Notes: generated by a model not told the origin, from the sequence alone. Positions 8,071 through 16,220 are shown, counted from the first letter of the stretch. The stretch: 32,120 nucleotides of DNA from Deinococcales bacterium (GCA_013298185.1 JAAFJQ010000015.1:1-32120), one strand, 5' to 3'. Translations and numbers: made by a program.

Positions 8071-8307
8071 TTATAGGGTGTCTTTCAAAAAAAGATGCAG
8101 TTCACGGCGTGGTATGGTGGCAAAACCAACCCATTTGGGTTGATGGAATTGGTTGTACACGCCAATTGAAATGAGGTAATGTTCTTGGAACGAAGTCAGG
8201 CGCAAAATCGTGTTTTCGCGTTCGATTAAAACTGCATCTTTTTCGATGTGTGTCCAAGCCCCCAAGTCGGCACAAAGATGCTCGATTTCCTGCACCCAAC
8301 GGTTCAT
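8071..8307 (-). CDS. Small hypothetical protein next to the two-component genes
   Basis: This 78-residue protein starts MNRWVQEIEHLCADLGAW. A GTG two codons upstream (8313) directly abuts the GGGAG ribosome binding site, whereas the ATG at 8307 is five bases from it, so 8307 is chosen. The chain alternates short hydrophobic strands and ends in LHLFLKDTL, suggesting a small alpha/beta domain. I recognise no family. It lies between the response regulator (36 bases upstream) and the HD-GYP gene (13 bases downstream), so it is probably co-transcribed and could be an accessory of the signalling system. Confidence 0.6.
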   Translation of the reverse strand: MNRWVQEIEHLCADLGAWTHIEKDAVLIERENTILRLTSFQEHYLISIGVYNQFHQPKWVGFATIPRRELHLFLKDTL

Positions 8308-8343
8308 GGACACTCCCAGTTCATACGGCTACCCGATACCCGT

Positions 8344-9003
8344 TCATATGATTCCAGCCCTGAGCGCCCGCACTGCTGCGTGGGTTCGGTCTGAAGCGCG
8401 GAGTTTACCGATTACATTCTGGACAATTTTTTTAATTGTTTCGGGGCTGACATCAAGGCGCTGCGCGATTTCTTTGTTGGTTTTACCATCAGCAATTAAG
8501 ATCAATGCCTCGTGTTCTCGAGGGGTCAGCGCATCCATCTCGAGTGAGTCTTCGACACTTGGTTTCATGGCAAAATTCATGGCGCCGCGCAGCAAACTGC
8601 TCGAGATCAGCACCCCACCACTCGAGGCGGCGCGAATCATTTCCAGCACTTCTTTACGCGGTGAGTCTTTGAGTAAATACCCAGATGCTCCAGCTTGAAT
8701 GGCTTGCAGCACATGACTTTCGGTGTGGTGCATGGTCAGCATGATAATGGTGCATTGTGGCAATAAACGCTTGACCAGTTTGGTGGCTTCTAAGCCGTCC
8801 ATTTGTGGCATGGAAATGTCCATTAAAATAATTCGGGGCTGTAACTCTTGCGCTAAACTCACGGCGCGTTCACCGTTTTCGGCTTCGCCAATCACTTCAA
8901 AGCCAGCGTCAGTCTCGAGCATGGCGCGTAAGCCTTCGCGGACAATCGCGTGGTCGTCTACCAGCATGATGCTGACTTTATCGTTGGTTGAAATTTCAAG
9001 CAT
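8344..9003 (-). CDS. NarL/LuxR-family response regulator
   Basis: This 219-residue transcription factor has a receiver domain (about 10-125) with the acidic pair D16-D17, phospho-acceptor D62 (LMDISMP) and K112. A LuxR-type helix-turn-helix (about 155-215) follows: LTPREHEALILIADGKTNKEIAQRLDV and then SPETIKK. It is the natural partner of the HisKA_3-type kinase, whose stop codon it overlaps by 8 bases. Because the kinase is coupled to gvpJ, the regulator is the distal product of the gas vesicle operon. I infer that it controls gvp transcription. NarL-like half-sites in the gvpA upstream region (22353-22409) support this but do not prove it. Confidence 0.92.
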   Translation of the reverse strand: MLEISTNDKVSIMLVDDHAIVREGLRAMLETDAGFEVIGEAENGERAVSLAQELQPRIILMDISMPQMDGLEATKLVKRLLPQCTIIMLTMHHTESHVLQAIQAGASGYLLKDSPRKEVLEMIRAASSGGVLISSSLLRGAMNFAMKPSVEDSLEMDALTPREHEALILIADGKTNKEIAQRLDVSPETIKKIVQNVIGKLRASDRTHAAVRALRAGII

Positions 9004-12000
9004 GGTCTATCCTTTGCGGCGCAGCACTGGTATTTGAAGCATAGAACTGACTCATCAAAACAGGGTCAGCGTGGTTGGGCATCACAAAGCGCACGGTTGT
9101 ACCGCTGCCCGCAGTGCTGTGAACACTGAGCTGAGCGCCGAGCAGTTCAGCTCGTTTTTTCATGCCTATTGTGCCTACTCCTTGGTGCAATTTCGGTTGA
9201 GGTGGTTTTTCGGGATCAAAGCCAATGCCGTTGTCCTGAATTTCTAGAATTGTGGTGTACTTATCGTGCCAAAGGTACAGACGCACATGACTGGCTTTGG
9301 CATGACGACGGGTGTTGTTCAGCGCTTCGATCACAATTCGGTACAAGGTCACTTCGGCATCTCGAGCCAAGCGCACTGGGTCAAAATGAAAATCGGTTTG
9401 CCAGTTTTCCGAGCGTGCCATTTCCTCGAGCCGTTGGCGCAGCACATCACGCAAACCCAATATCTCGAGGTCTGGTGGAATTAAATCAGTAATCGTTTCT
9501 CGGATTTGCCGAATCGAAGAGCCAATCAGTTCTAAGCTGCGCTCGAGTTGCTTTTTTAAGGTGCTGTTCTCGATTTCCGAGGTTTCTAAGCTGGTTTCAA
9601 TGAAACGCAATGCCGAAACCATGGTTTGTGCTGGACCATCGTGCAAATCTATGGCGATGCGTTCGCGTTCGGCTTCTTGGGCGCGTAGGGTGACTTCAAT
9701 AAATTGCTTAGAGCGCTCTTCGCGTTCGATGATAAAACGATATGCCAAGACCCGTTCGAGCGCTTCAGTGAACTGGGCTTTGTACTCCAGAAGCGTAATG
9801 CTTTCTGCCAAATGCCCGACATCATTCCAGCGCATGGTTAAAAAACCACTTAAGCCCTGAACCGACTCGAGTTTTAAGACGCTGTTGCTGTCTTGGGAAA
9901 GGACTGTGTCGAGGTCTGGTTGAAAAACAATGGTTTCGCTTTTTTGAGTGCTAATGTAAAGATCTGGGGCAATGATCTGAGCTTCTTTTGCGCCCAAAAA
10001 CTGACTCAGTGCCAGCAGCGCGGCATTCAGGTCATCGGCGTTGTAAAATTTATTCTGGCTGTGACTGACGTGGTACTGTACGGCTTTTTCTTTGGAATCG
10101 GTGATGTCTGTGACCATGGCGGTGATCCCAACCAAAGCGGCTTGTTCATAACGAAAATGCAGTGTGGCTTCAATCCAACGCAGACGGCTGGCACGGCTGA
10201 CCAAGCGCATCTCGAGACGTAAACTGGGTTGTTGTTGCTTGACGGCTCGGGTAATCTGACGAAAAACCATACTGCGATGACTGCCGTGAACAAACTTTAA
10301 GACACTGCTGCTGTTGAGCGTCGTGCTTTCACCGTAACCACTTAAACGCTTCCAAGCTGGGTTGGCATAGGTGGCACGCCCTTGTGGGTCAATCCGAAGA
10401 ATCGCATCGTTGATGCTTTCAACCACCGTGCGGTAACGGTGTTCAGAATCACGCAATTGGGCTTCTTGAAGGAGGCGTTCGGTCAAGTCAGTGCCTGTAA
10501 AGACCAAAAATTCAATTTCTTTGCTGCTGTTGCCAATGATCGTTTTGACAGTCCAAGCCACTTGGCGTTGTTCTCCTGAAACGGGTATCACCGCCACGGT
10601 TTCAGTGGCTGCATCTTTGGGATTGGCTAAAAATAATTTAAGGTTTTCCATGGCTTTGTCGTTAAGCGGAATTAATTCAGTGACGTGCGTGCCGAGGGCG
10701 CGTTGGGTATCCACATTGAGTTTTTGTCCAATGGTTTGATTTAAGCGAACCACATTGCCTTGGGCGTTACAAACCACAACCAAGGAAGTTGAACTGTCCA
10801 AAATTGAACTGACAAACTGATGCTGGCGTTGTTGTTTTAAGCCAATCAAACGCAATTCGGTGGTGTCATGACCCACCCAGTACAAACGCTGTTCGGTCAA
10901 GGAAACACTGATATTCCAGGTTAAGTACCTTGACCAGTTGGCATCGGGGTAAGCCCTTGTTTCGAGCGGCATCGGTTGGGAAGTAAAGGTCAGTTGTTGG
11001 ATGGCTTCCTTGACTTTTTGGGCATTGTCTGATTCAAGTTTCGCCCAAACAGCATGTCCCATGGTTGCCCCAAACATCGCTTCGGCATGAACATTGGCAT
11101 AAGTCACCAAGCCAGATAGGTCAGTCACGACAATTGCATCCTGCACCATTTCAAGTAACCGATGCTGCTCAACATGTTGTTTGCGTAAGCTCGAGACATC
11201 GTGTTGCAGTGAAATAAAGTACGGAATACTGCCATCAGAGGCATAAATCGGGGTGACGCTGATTTGCGACCAGAATTCTGTGCCGTCCTTGCGATAATTG
11301 ATCACTTCGGTTTGGCAAGGCTCACCGCGTTCAATGCCATTTTTGAGCAAGTCAAGCGCTTCACGGCTGCTGCGAACGCCTTGTAGCATTCGCGGGGTGC
11401 GCCCGAGAACATCGGTGATGTGATAACCCGTGGTGCGTAAAAAGGCTGGGCTGACCTCGAGAATTCGCTGTTGGTGATCGGTTAAAATCACAGCTGCATC
11501 CGAAGAAATCAGTGCCTGCCTGAAAATATCACTCGGGCGCAAGGTGGTGGGTTGGGCGATTTGATCTGGTTCAATCCAAAGAAGCACCAAGCCGCCTTCG
11601 CCGAATTCATCATTGATTAATTTGGTTTCAATGTGTTGCCTAACCGCTTCGGTGTGCTTCATCTGGGTGTTCATCTCGAGCGCCGCATGGAAACTATGAC
11701 GCACTTCTTGCACCTGTGCCAGCAGTTGTGGGCGCTTCTCGGCATCCACCAATTCCAAAATATCAAGTAAAGTGCTGCGTAGAGGGTCGAGATGCTTTAA
11801 GAGCATCGGACTGGCATAACACACATAACCACGTTCATCAAGCAAAGCAAATTGAGCTTGACTGGGCAAAGCCACCTGATTGATTTTTTCACGATGCGGC
11901 TTTTGCTGACGAATGTTCTTATAATTCTGATCAGGTGAAACCATCAAGCGCAGCACCCGTCCAAGCGCATCCACCATCCGAGGTTCAAAAGCTGTGCCAC

Positions 12001-12529
12001 GTTCATTCCAAAGTTCATACAACGCCCCTGTACCACTGATGGCACGGCGCATCCACCAATCGGCAGTCATGGCAACAAAGGCATCCACCACCGCAAAAAG
12101 CCGAGCCGAAAGTGGAATCTCGAGTCCATGCAAGCCCTTGGGATAGCCTGTGCCATCCCAGCGTTCGTGATGATATAAGACCAAATCCAAACTGGTTTTT
12201 GGTAAATCCAAATGCCCAAGTAAATCAATACCCAAATCCACATGAGCGCGAATACTACGCCATTGGTTTTCAGACAGCATTTGGGTTTCTTGCAACAAAT
12301 GCCGTGGCAAATCGAGCTTACCAAGGTCATGCAAATACGCCCCAACTTCAATCGCTTGGATCTCTTCTTCGGATAAACCAAGTTCAGCTGCTATGGAAAC
12401 CGCCAGCATCACAATTCGGTCGGTATGACCTTGTGGTTCAACCCCACGGGCTTCGAGGGTCAAACCCAAAGCCCGCCAAACACGGCGTTGGTCATAAAAC
12501 GAACTTGGGCTAACGGCATCCATATTCAT
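8996..12529 (-). CDS. Hybrid sensor: HD-GYP domain, PAS repeats and histidine kinase
   Basis: This 1177-residue signalling protein has no evident membrane segment. Residues 30-195 are an HD-GYP domain with HDLG (67-70) and HHERWDGTGYP (120-130). The usual D-A-L...RPY segment is changed to DAFVAMTADWWMRR. About four PAS domains follow (about 335-445, 455-560, 570-685, 695-810), then a GAF-like region (about 820-930). The kinase core is HisKA_3 type: phospho-acceptor H963 in IAIDLHDGPAQTM, N-box EALNNTRRHAKA (1068-1079), DNGIGFD (1099-1105) and a GVGTIGM lid (1117-1123). Its ATG overlaps the gvpJ stop as ATGA, and its own stop overlaps the response-regulator start. Putting an HD-GYP domain at the front of a NarX-like kinase is unusual. 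It would let one protein sense several inputs and possibly cyclic di-GMP. Confidence 0.9.
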   Translation of the reverse strand: MNMDAVSPSSFYDQRRVWRALGLTLEARGVEPQGHTDRIVMLAVSIAAELGLSEEEIQAIEVGAYLHDLGKLDLPRHLLQETQMLSENQWRSIRAHVDLGIDLLGHLDLPKTSLDLVLYHHERWDGTGYPKGLHGLEIPLSARLFAVVDAFVAMTADWWMRRAISGTGALYELWNERGTAFEPRMVDALGRVLRLMVSPDQNYKNIRQQKPHREKINQVALPSQAQFALLDERGYVCYASPMLLKHLDPLRSTLLDILELVDAEKRPQLLAQVQEVRHSFHAALEMNTQMKHTEAVRQHIETKLINDEFGEGGLVLLWIEPDQIAQPTTLRPSDIFRQALISSDAAVILTDHQQRILEVSPAFLRTTGYHITDVLGRTPRMLQGVRSSREALDLLKNGIERGEPCQTEVINYRKDGTEFWSQISVTPIYASDGSIPYFISLQHDVSSLRKQHVEQHRLLEMVQDAIVVTDLSGLVTYANVHAEAMFGATMGHAVWAKLESDNAQKVKEAIQQLTFTSQPMPLETRAYPDANWSRYLTWNISVSLTEQRLYWVGHDTTELRLIGLKQQRQHQFVSSILDSSTSLVVVCNAQGNVVRLNQTIGQKLNVDTQRALGTHVTELIPLNDKAMENLKLFLANPKDAATETVAVIPVSGEQRQVAWTVKTIIGNSSKEIEFLVFTGTDLTERLLQEAQLRDSEHRYRTVVESINDAILRIDPQGRATYANPAWKRLSGYGESTTLNSSSVLKFVHGSHRSMVFRQITRAVKQQQPSLRLEMRLVSRASRLRWIEATLHFRYEQAALVGITAMVTDITDSKEKAVQYHVSHSQNKFYNADDLNAALLALSQFLGAKEAQIIAPDLYISTQKSETIVFQPDLDTVLSQDSNSVLKLESVQGLSGFLTMRWNDVGHLAESITLLEYKAQFTEALERVLAYRFIIEREERSKQFIEVTLRAQEAERERIAIDLHDGPAQTMVSALRFIETSLETSEIENSTLKKQLERSLELIGSSIRQIRETITDLIPPDLEILGLRDVLRQRLEEMARSENWQTDFHFDPVRLARDAEVTLYRIVIEALNNTRRHAKASHVRLYLWHDKYTTILEIQDNGIGFDPEKPPQPKLHQGVGTIGMKKRAELLGAQLSVHSTAGSGTTVRFVMPNHADPVLMSQFYASNTSAAPQRIDHA

Positions 12530-12873
12530 GACTTCCTTATTTTTTCTAACTCGGCTTTCAAACGAGCATTCTCGAGTTCAAGTTGCAAACGACTGTTCTC
12601 GAGTTCAAGCACCAAACGGCTGTTCTCGAGTTGCTGGATTGGGTTGTTTTCTAAGGTTTTTTGGCTCGAGAGGGTTGGATCAGAGCGCCACCAATCAATC
12701 CCCATGGCTTGCGCCCGTTCAACACTTGCCACAATCAGACGAATCCGAATTGAGAGCAAATCCACGCCACCAACGGCTACGCTGATGTCACCAGCAATCA
12801 CAATGCCTTTGTCCAAGACCCGCTCGAGAATATCGGCTAAATTGGTTGGTGCAAACGAAGTTCCTTGACTCAT
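12526..12873 (-). CDS. gvpJ: Gas vesicle protein GvpJ with coiled-coil tail
   Basis: This 115-residue minor gas vesicle protein is homologous to GvpA. Residues 7-67 carry the family core: LADILERVLDKGIVIAGDI, then GGVDLLSIRIRL and VASVERAQAMGIDWW. The IDWW ending is typical of GvpJ. A C-terminal extension (about 76-115) follows, made of a nine-residue repeat (LENSRLVLE, LENSRLQLE, LENARLKAE) that should form a coiled coil. GvpJ is thought to act in nucleation or at the tips of the vesicle shell. The gene overlaps gvpK upstream and the sensor kinase downstream by ATGA junctions. Confidence 0.92.
   Translation of the reverse strand: MSQGTSFAPTNLADILERVLDKGIVIAGDISVAVGGVDLLSIRIRLIVASVERAQAMGIDWWRSDPTLSSQKTLENNPIQQLENSRLVLELENSRLQLELENARLKAELEKIRKS
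12550..12630 (-). repeat. 27-bp tandem repeat in gvpJ, each unit with a CTCGAG
   Basis: Three tandem units of 27 bp encode the LENxRLxxE repeat. Their CTCGAG sites lie at 12571-12576, 12598-12603 and 12625-12630, exactly 27 bases apart. The units have diverged slightly at silent and coding positions. Confidence 0.85.
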
Positions 12874-13196
12874 AACAGCCTGCCTAGCGGACCCAAGTCC
12901 AAGTTTAAATCGGTGTCAGAGAGTTCAAATTGGTCTTTTAATTCCTGCATTTTTTGATTTAAGCGCATAAACGCCAAACCCATACGCTCGATTTCTTCAT
13001 CCGACAACGAACCGCTTTCCATCCGCGCCAACGCCTGACGCTCACAGAGTTGACGCAGCAACTCAACCACAGTCAAAACCAATTTGGCTAAACCATTCTC
13101 GGTTTTTTCAGGGTCAAGTTCTAAGCGCTCAGCTTGGCGCAACAAACCCGCCAATTGCACCGTCTCGAGGGTCGGGTTAGAAATTGGCTGCATCAT
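12870..13196 (-). CDS. gvpK: Gas vesicle protein GvpK
   Basis: This 108-residue assembly protein is required for gas vesicle formation. The core LAKLVLTVVELLRQLCERQALARM (36-59), followed by SGSLSDEEIERMGLAFMRL (61-79), is the GvpK signature. The C-terminus, DLNLDLGPLGRLL, also matches the family. The protein is helical and soluble. It sits between the 96-residue unknown and gvpJ with 4-base ATGA overlaps at both ends. The K-J order matches that in Bacillus megaterium. Two adjacent start codons (MM) exist and the first makes the overlap. Confidence 0.93.
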   Translation of the reverse strand: MMQPISNPTLETVQLAGLLRQAERLELDPEKTENGLAKLVLTVVELLRQLCERQALARMESGSLSDEEIERMGLAFMRLNQKMQELKDQFELSDTDLNLDLGPLGRLL

Positions 13197-13483
13197 GATG
13201 CCTTTGAAAGTTTCTCGAGCAGTTCAAGCGCGAGTCTGGATTTCCCACTGGCTTCATAATGAGCTGCCAAATCAGACAACAAAGAAGCAGCTTGGCTGCC
13301 TTCTGGGGTCATTGGGCGCTCGAGGTAGAGTTCAAGCAGTTGCTCTGTTGCCGTGGCGTATTTGGCAGCATAAAAATTTTCCAAAGCCACTTTTAACCTG
13401 AGGCTACGAATCTTTGCCTTAAAATCAATTGGCGCAACACTGTTTTCGGCTTGCATAGCACCAAGCCGTGAATCATGATTCAT
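13193..13483 (-). CDS. Small helical protein of unknown function in the gvp operon
   Basis: This 96-residue protein is coupled by ATGA overlaps to the preceding gvpF/L gene and to gvpK. From residue 22 it is mostly amphipathic helices: IRSLRLKVALENFYAAKYAT, then ATEQLLELYLERPMTPEGSQ, then LSDLAAHYEASGKSRLALEL. The pattern resembles two or three TPR-like hairpins, suggesting a protein-binding scaffold or chaperone. I do not recognise it as a named Gvp family. Its position inside a strictly overlapping run argues that it is needed for vesicle assembly at a level similar to GvpK and GvpF/L. Confidence 0.75.
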   Translation of the reverse strand: MNHDSRLGAMQAENSVAPIDFKAKIRSLRLKVALENFYAAKYATATEQLLELYLERPMTPEGSQAASLLSDLAAHYEASGKSRLALELLEKLSKAS

Positions 13484-14145
13484 TGGGTAACTCCTTTCGA
13501 TGTAATAAAACCATACGGCGCAAAAGCACCATGCAAACCAAGATGCGAAAAAGCACTCTTGAACGGCTCGAGCATTGGCTGGCAGCTTTTAGCAAACACA
13601 GCCAAATCAGCTTCCTTAACCAAAAAAGCCAAGCGATAACGCTGCAGCGAAGATTCCAGTACCCGCCATTCACGGTGCGGCAAGCCCTGCACCAATTGTG
13701 CTTGCAAAGTAAGTGCCAACTCGAGATCATTGGCTTGCGTTTTTTGCTGTGCTGCCAAAGCCTCGAGGTACGCCCGACCAGAACTGTGTTGCGCCTCAGG
13801 TTTTACAGTTTTGAATTCGATTCGCAGCCCGTACTCACGGCAACCACGCACGGCGGCTAAGCGCTCGAGTGGCTGGCTAGGCTGGTTTAACTGCTCGAGC
13901 AACTGGCAAAGGCTAATTGGGGTGCTAAAGCGAGCAGGCAGCAACGGCACTTGATTCAGCACCGCCTCGACCATGCGGTTATGCAGTAGGGCATGGTTGA
14001 TGGCTTGGGATTGATCATTTTCCCAAATCGGCTTTGTTACCAAAGCTGCCAACGAACCAATTGCAATCGTCTCGAGGGGAAAACCTTCATTCCAGTGGGT
14101 TGGAATTTCAGCCGTACAAAGCCAGCCTAAAAGATGCCAGTTCAT
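13480..14145 (-). CDS. GvpF/GvpL-family gas vesicle protein (short paralogue)
   Basis: This 221-residue protein has the GvpF/L plan: an N-terminal alpha/beta domain, the segment LLPARFSTPISLCQLLEQ (about 73-90), then LAAVRGCREYGLRIEF (about 98-113), and a C-terminal GAFAPYGF that matches the family ending (G-PFAPYNF). The usual YLYAFV opening is replaced by WHLLGWLCTAEI. Members of this family bind GvpA and help nucleate and add shell subunits. It is one of four F/L paralogues here and the most divergent. It is coupled to gvpS and the 96-residue gene by ATGA overlaps. Confidence 0.85.
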   Translation of the reverse strand: MNWHLLGWLCTAEIPTHWNEGFPLETIAIGSLAALVTKPIWENDQSQAINHALLHNRMVEAVLNQVPLLPARFSTPISLCQLLEQLNQPSQPLERLAAVRGCREYGLRIEFKTVKPEAQHSSGRAYLEALAAQQKTQANDLELALTLQAQLVQGLPHREWRVLESSLQRYRLAFLVKEADLAVFAKSCQPMLEPFKSAFSHLGLHGAFAPYGFITSKGVTQ

Positions 14146-14396
14146 GCGTCCCCCTGCGTTAAGCCATTGGCAAAGGCTTGAACTGGAGCATGAAAATTTT
14201 CATTCAAGGACTTGGCTCGTTCAACACTGGTGAGTAAGGCGCGTAAACTCAGGTAAACCAAGTCAACGCCCGCTACACTGATGGTCACATCGCCAACCAA
14301 GACCACACCAGTATCCAGTACCCTGTCCAGCAACTCGAGAAGCGTGAATCGGTCTTCTTCGGGAATCGGTGGTAAAGCGCTTTTGGGGAGGCTCAT
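14142..14396 (-). CDS. gvpS: GvpA-family minor protein, GvpS-like
   Basis: This 84-residue protein has the GvpA/J/M/S core: LLELLDRVLDTGVVLVGDVT, then ISVAGVDLVYLSLRALLTSV. The GVDLVYLSLR form, with Tyr-Leu in place of the Ser-Ile-Glu/Arg of GvpA/GvpJ, fits GvpS or GvpM. Its place after gvpF-G-L matches gvpS in the Bacillus megaterium order F-G-L-S-K-J. Such proteins are minor and are thought to act in nucleation. There are ATGA overlaps on both sides. Confidence 0.85.
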   Translation of the reverse strand: MSLPKSALPPIPEEDRFTLLELLDRVLDTGVVLVGDVTISVAGVDLVYLSLRALLTSVERAKSLNENFHAPVQAFANGLTQGDA

Positions 14397-15172
14397 GATT
14401 GCCCTCCGTTTTCATCTGGGTCTTCTACAAAATTGTAGGGTGCAAATGGTCCGCTCAGTTCGACCACAAAGCCGTATCGTTCTGCCCATGACTCGAGTTC
14501 AGCGGGTAAAAGCAGTGCAGCTCGAGGCTCGAGGAGGACGGCAGCCTCGAGTAAACCAAATCGTTGCTCGGTGTTTTTTGGGGTGCGTGGCAAGGCGACC
14601 AGTTGATCTACCAAATCGGCGAGTTGCCCAAAAGCAATGCTGCGATAGGTTGGAAGCTGCTGACTAAACAGTCGCTCCACCCCATCTTGGAGGCGTTTTT
14701 GTAGCATGTAGGCTTTACCGCCTGAGGTGCTGCCAAGTTGCACCGATAAATCATCCAAGTTTTCGTCTGAGTCAATCAAGCGCGGGGTTAAAACAGTTTT
14801 ATCTGCCCAAACGCGCACGGCATACTCGGCTTTACCACGCACGGCTGCTAGGCGCTTGGCAAGCCCTTGGCTCTGCTCGAGCAGGGCGGTTATGGCTTCT
14901 TGGGTAGAAAGAATGGTGCCAAAACGCAATGGCAGCACACCCACGCCAAGGTAGGCTTCTATGATTTCATTGTGTCGCAAGGCTTTTTCTGCCAGCCATG
15001 CGGGGTTTTGGGCATTGGCTTCGAGTTCGGCTTGAAAGCCTTCAGGAATTTTTTCGATCAGCGCTGCGAGGTCTTGGTGCGTTTGCAACTCGAGGTTTGT
15101 TTGTGCCACGCCTTTATTGTCCAAGGCAATTGGACTGTTTGGTGCGACAAAAGCGTACAAGTAATAACTCAT
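14393..15172 (-). CDS. gvpL: GvpF/GvpL-family gas vesicle protein, GvpL position
   Basis: The protein has 259 residues from the ATG at 15172. That start (MSYYLYAFVAPNSP) forms an ATGA overlap with the gvpG stop and gives the family's typical N-terminus, so it is preferred over the in-frame start 33 bases upstream. Other family marks are VLPLRFGTILSTQEAITALL, LAAVRGKAEYAVRVW and the end SGPFAPYNFVEDPDENGGQS with an acidic tail. It should be a cytoplasmic accessory protein that binds GvpA monomers and seeds the shell. The assignment as L rather than F rests on the order F-G-L-S. Confidence 0.9.
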   Translation of the reverse strand: MSYYLYAFVAPNSPIALDNKGVAQTNLELQTHQDLAALIEKIPEGFQAELEANAQNPAWLAEKALRHNEIIEAYLGVGVLPLRFGTILSTQEAITALLEQSQGLAKRLAAVRGKAEYAVRVWADKTVLTPRLIDSDENLDDLSVQLGSTSGGKAYMLQKRLQDGVERLFSQQLPTYRSIAFGQLADLVDQLVALPRTPKNTEQRFGLLEAAVLLEPRAALLLPAELESWAERYGFVVELSGPFAPYNFVEDPDENGGQS

Positions 15173-15435
15173 CTTAACCGAGCTTCCTTTTGTTGGGTGA
15201 TCCATTCCAGCCGCTCGAGCAGTTCAGCTTCGCGTTCGTAAAAATCATTTTCTTCGATGCGTCCAGCGTCCAAATCCGCACCCAATCTGGTCAGTTCATG
15301 GACAATTGGTTTTTCGTCCAGTAAGGCTTCTTCGGCTTGGTCAGCGATGTTCTCGGCGATAAACAAAATCGGACCCAGAAAAGCCCCAAGCGGACCCAAG
15401 AGTTCGATCCCCTCGAGACCTTCGCGTTTGCTCAT
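15169..15435 (-). CDS. gvpG: Gas vesicle protein GvpG
   Basis: This 88-residue accessory protein is of standard GvpG size. It opens with a Gly/Leu/Pro-rich stretch (LEGIELLGPLGAFLGPILFI) followed by a charged helix: AENIADQAEEALLDEKPIVH, then YEREAELLERLEW. GvpG lies between GvpF and GvpL in most clusters, as here, and both junctions are 4-base ATGA overlaps. It is thought to join the F/G/L assembly complex. Confidence 0.92.
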   Translation of the reverse strand: MSKREGLEGIELLGPLGAFLGPILFIAENIADQAEEALLDEKPIVHELTRLGADLDAGRIEENDFYEREAELLERLEWITQQKEARLR

Positions 15436-16208
15436 GATTCGTCCTCATCGTCTGACCAGCGAATCGTCATTTCCGAGAAGGTAAACGGTGCAAGTGGACC
15501 GGTGATTCGCACCACGGTCAGGTCATTTTCGGCATCAAAGGTGTAAATCGCTTCTTCGACTTGCTCGAGTTGTGACTCGGGAATCAGCAGCGATAAATTG
15601 GCTACCACACCTTCGGGCAGCGTACCTCGAGCCAAATCCTCGACCAAGGGTTTTAAGTACGCCTCGAGTTTTGCGCCTAGGGCATCACGGCGTTTCAAAA
15701 TCGCATTTTCGACCATTTGCCCAAGACGGATGCGCTCTTGGTGTCCAGCGCCATTTTGCAGCGAATCACGCAAGGCGCGGATGCTGCTGTCCTCTTCTAA
15801 AATCCGCTCGAGCAGCTTGGCTTCGTCTAACCACGTTGCACGGATGGAAAGTTCAATTCGACCTTCGACGGATTTGATTTTGTTTTTGAGTTCATCGGCT
15901 TTTTCGGTCAGCAAACGCGCCCGCACCAACTCGAGTGACGGCGCAATGGTGTTAAAACGCACTGGCAAACTTGGGGTCAGGCGAATCATCTGCTCAACCA
16001 CGTTCTTATGCGCCATCAGGTTCTTGCGGCTGATTGGATAGCGGTCTTTGCTGTTATCGCTCAGCACCGCCACCAAGCCGTTGGCACTGAGCAAAAAAGG
16101 TTGTCCAGCCCCCTCGACAGGACTATGCTCGAGGAGTTTTGGTAAATCAGCGCTGTCTCGAGCGATGGCGTACAAATAAAAAGGTGCGGTCAATTCTGAT
16201 TGCTCCAT
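15432..16208 (-). CDS. gvpF: GvpF/GvpL-family gas vesicle protein, GvpF position
   Basis: The protein has 258 residues from the ATG at 16208, which has AGGA six bases upstream. A GTG four codons earlier directly follows the previous gene's stop and is less likely, because the AGGA would then lie inside the gene. Family features are FYLYAIARDSADLP, SLPVRFNTIAPSLELVRARL, the regular Glu/Leu-rich helices of the C-terminal domain, and the end TGPLAPFTFSEM. The acidic tail WSDDEDES is like that of the GvpL paralogue. It should bind GvpA and help nucleate the vesicle. It is the first gene of the eight-junction ATGA overlap chain. Confidence 0.9.
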   Translation of the reverse strand: MEQSELTAPFYLYAIARDSADLPKLLEHSPVEGAGQPFLLSANGLVAVLSDNSKDRYPISRKNLMAHKNVVEQMIRLTPSLPVRFNTIAPSLELVRARLLTEKADELKNKIKSVEGRIELSIRATWLDEAKLLERILEEDSSIRALRDSLQNGAGHQERIRLGQMVENAILKRRDALGAKLEAYLKPLVEDLARGTLPEGVVANLSLLIPESQLEQVEEAIYTFDAENDLTVVRITGPLAPFTFSEMTIRWSDDEDES

Positions 16209-16220
16209 GGTGTTCCTCAC

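Noticed and set aside
8210-8698. Long open frames antisense to the response regulator, kinase, gvp genes and ParA fusion
   Set aside because: They mirror strong coding regions on the other strand, lack ribosome binding sites and show no protein families.
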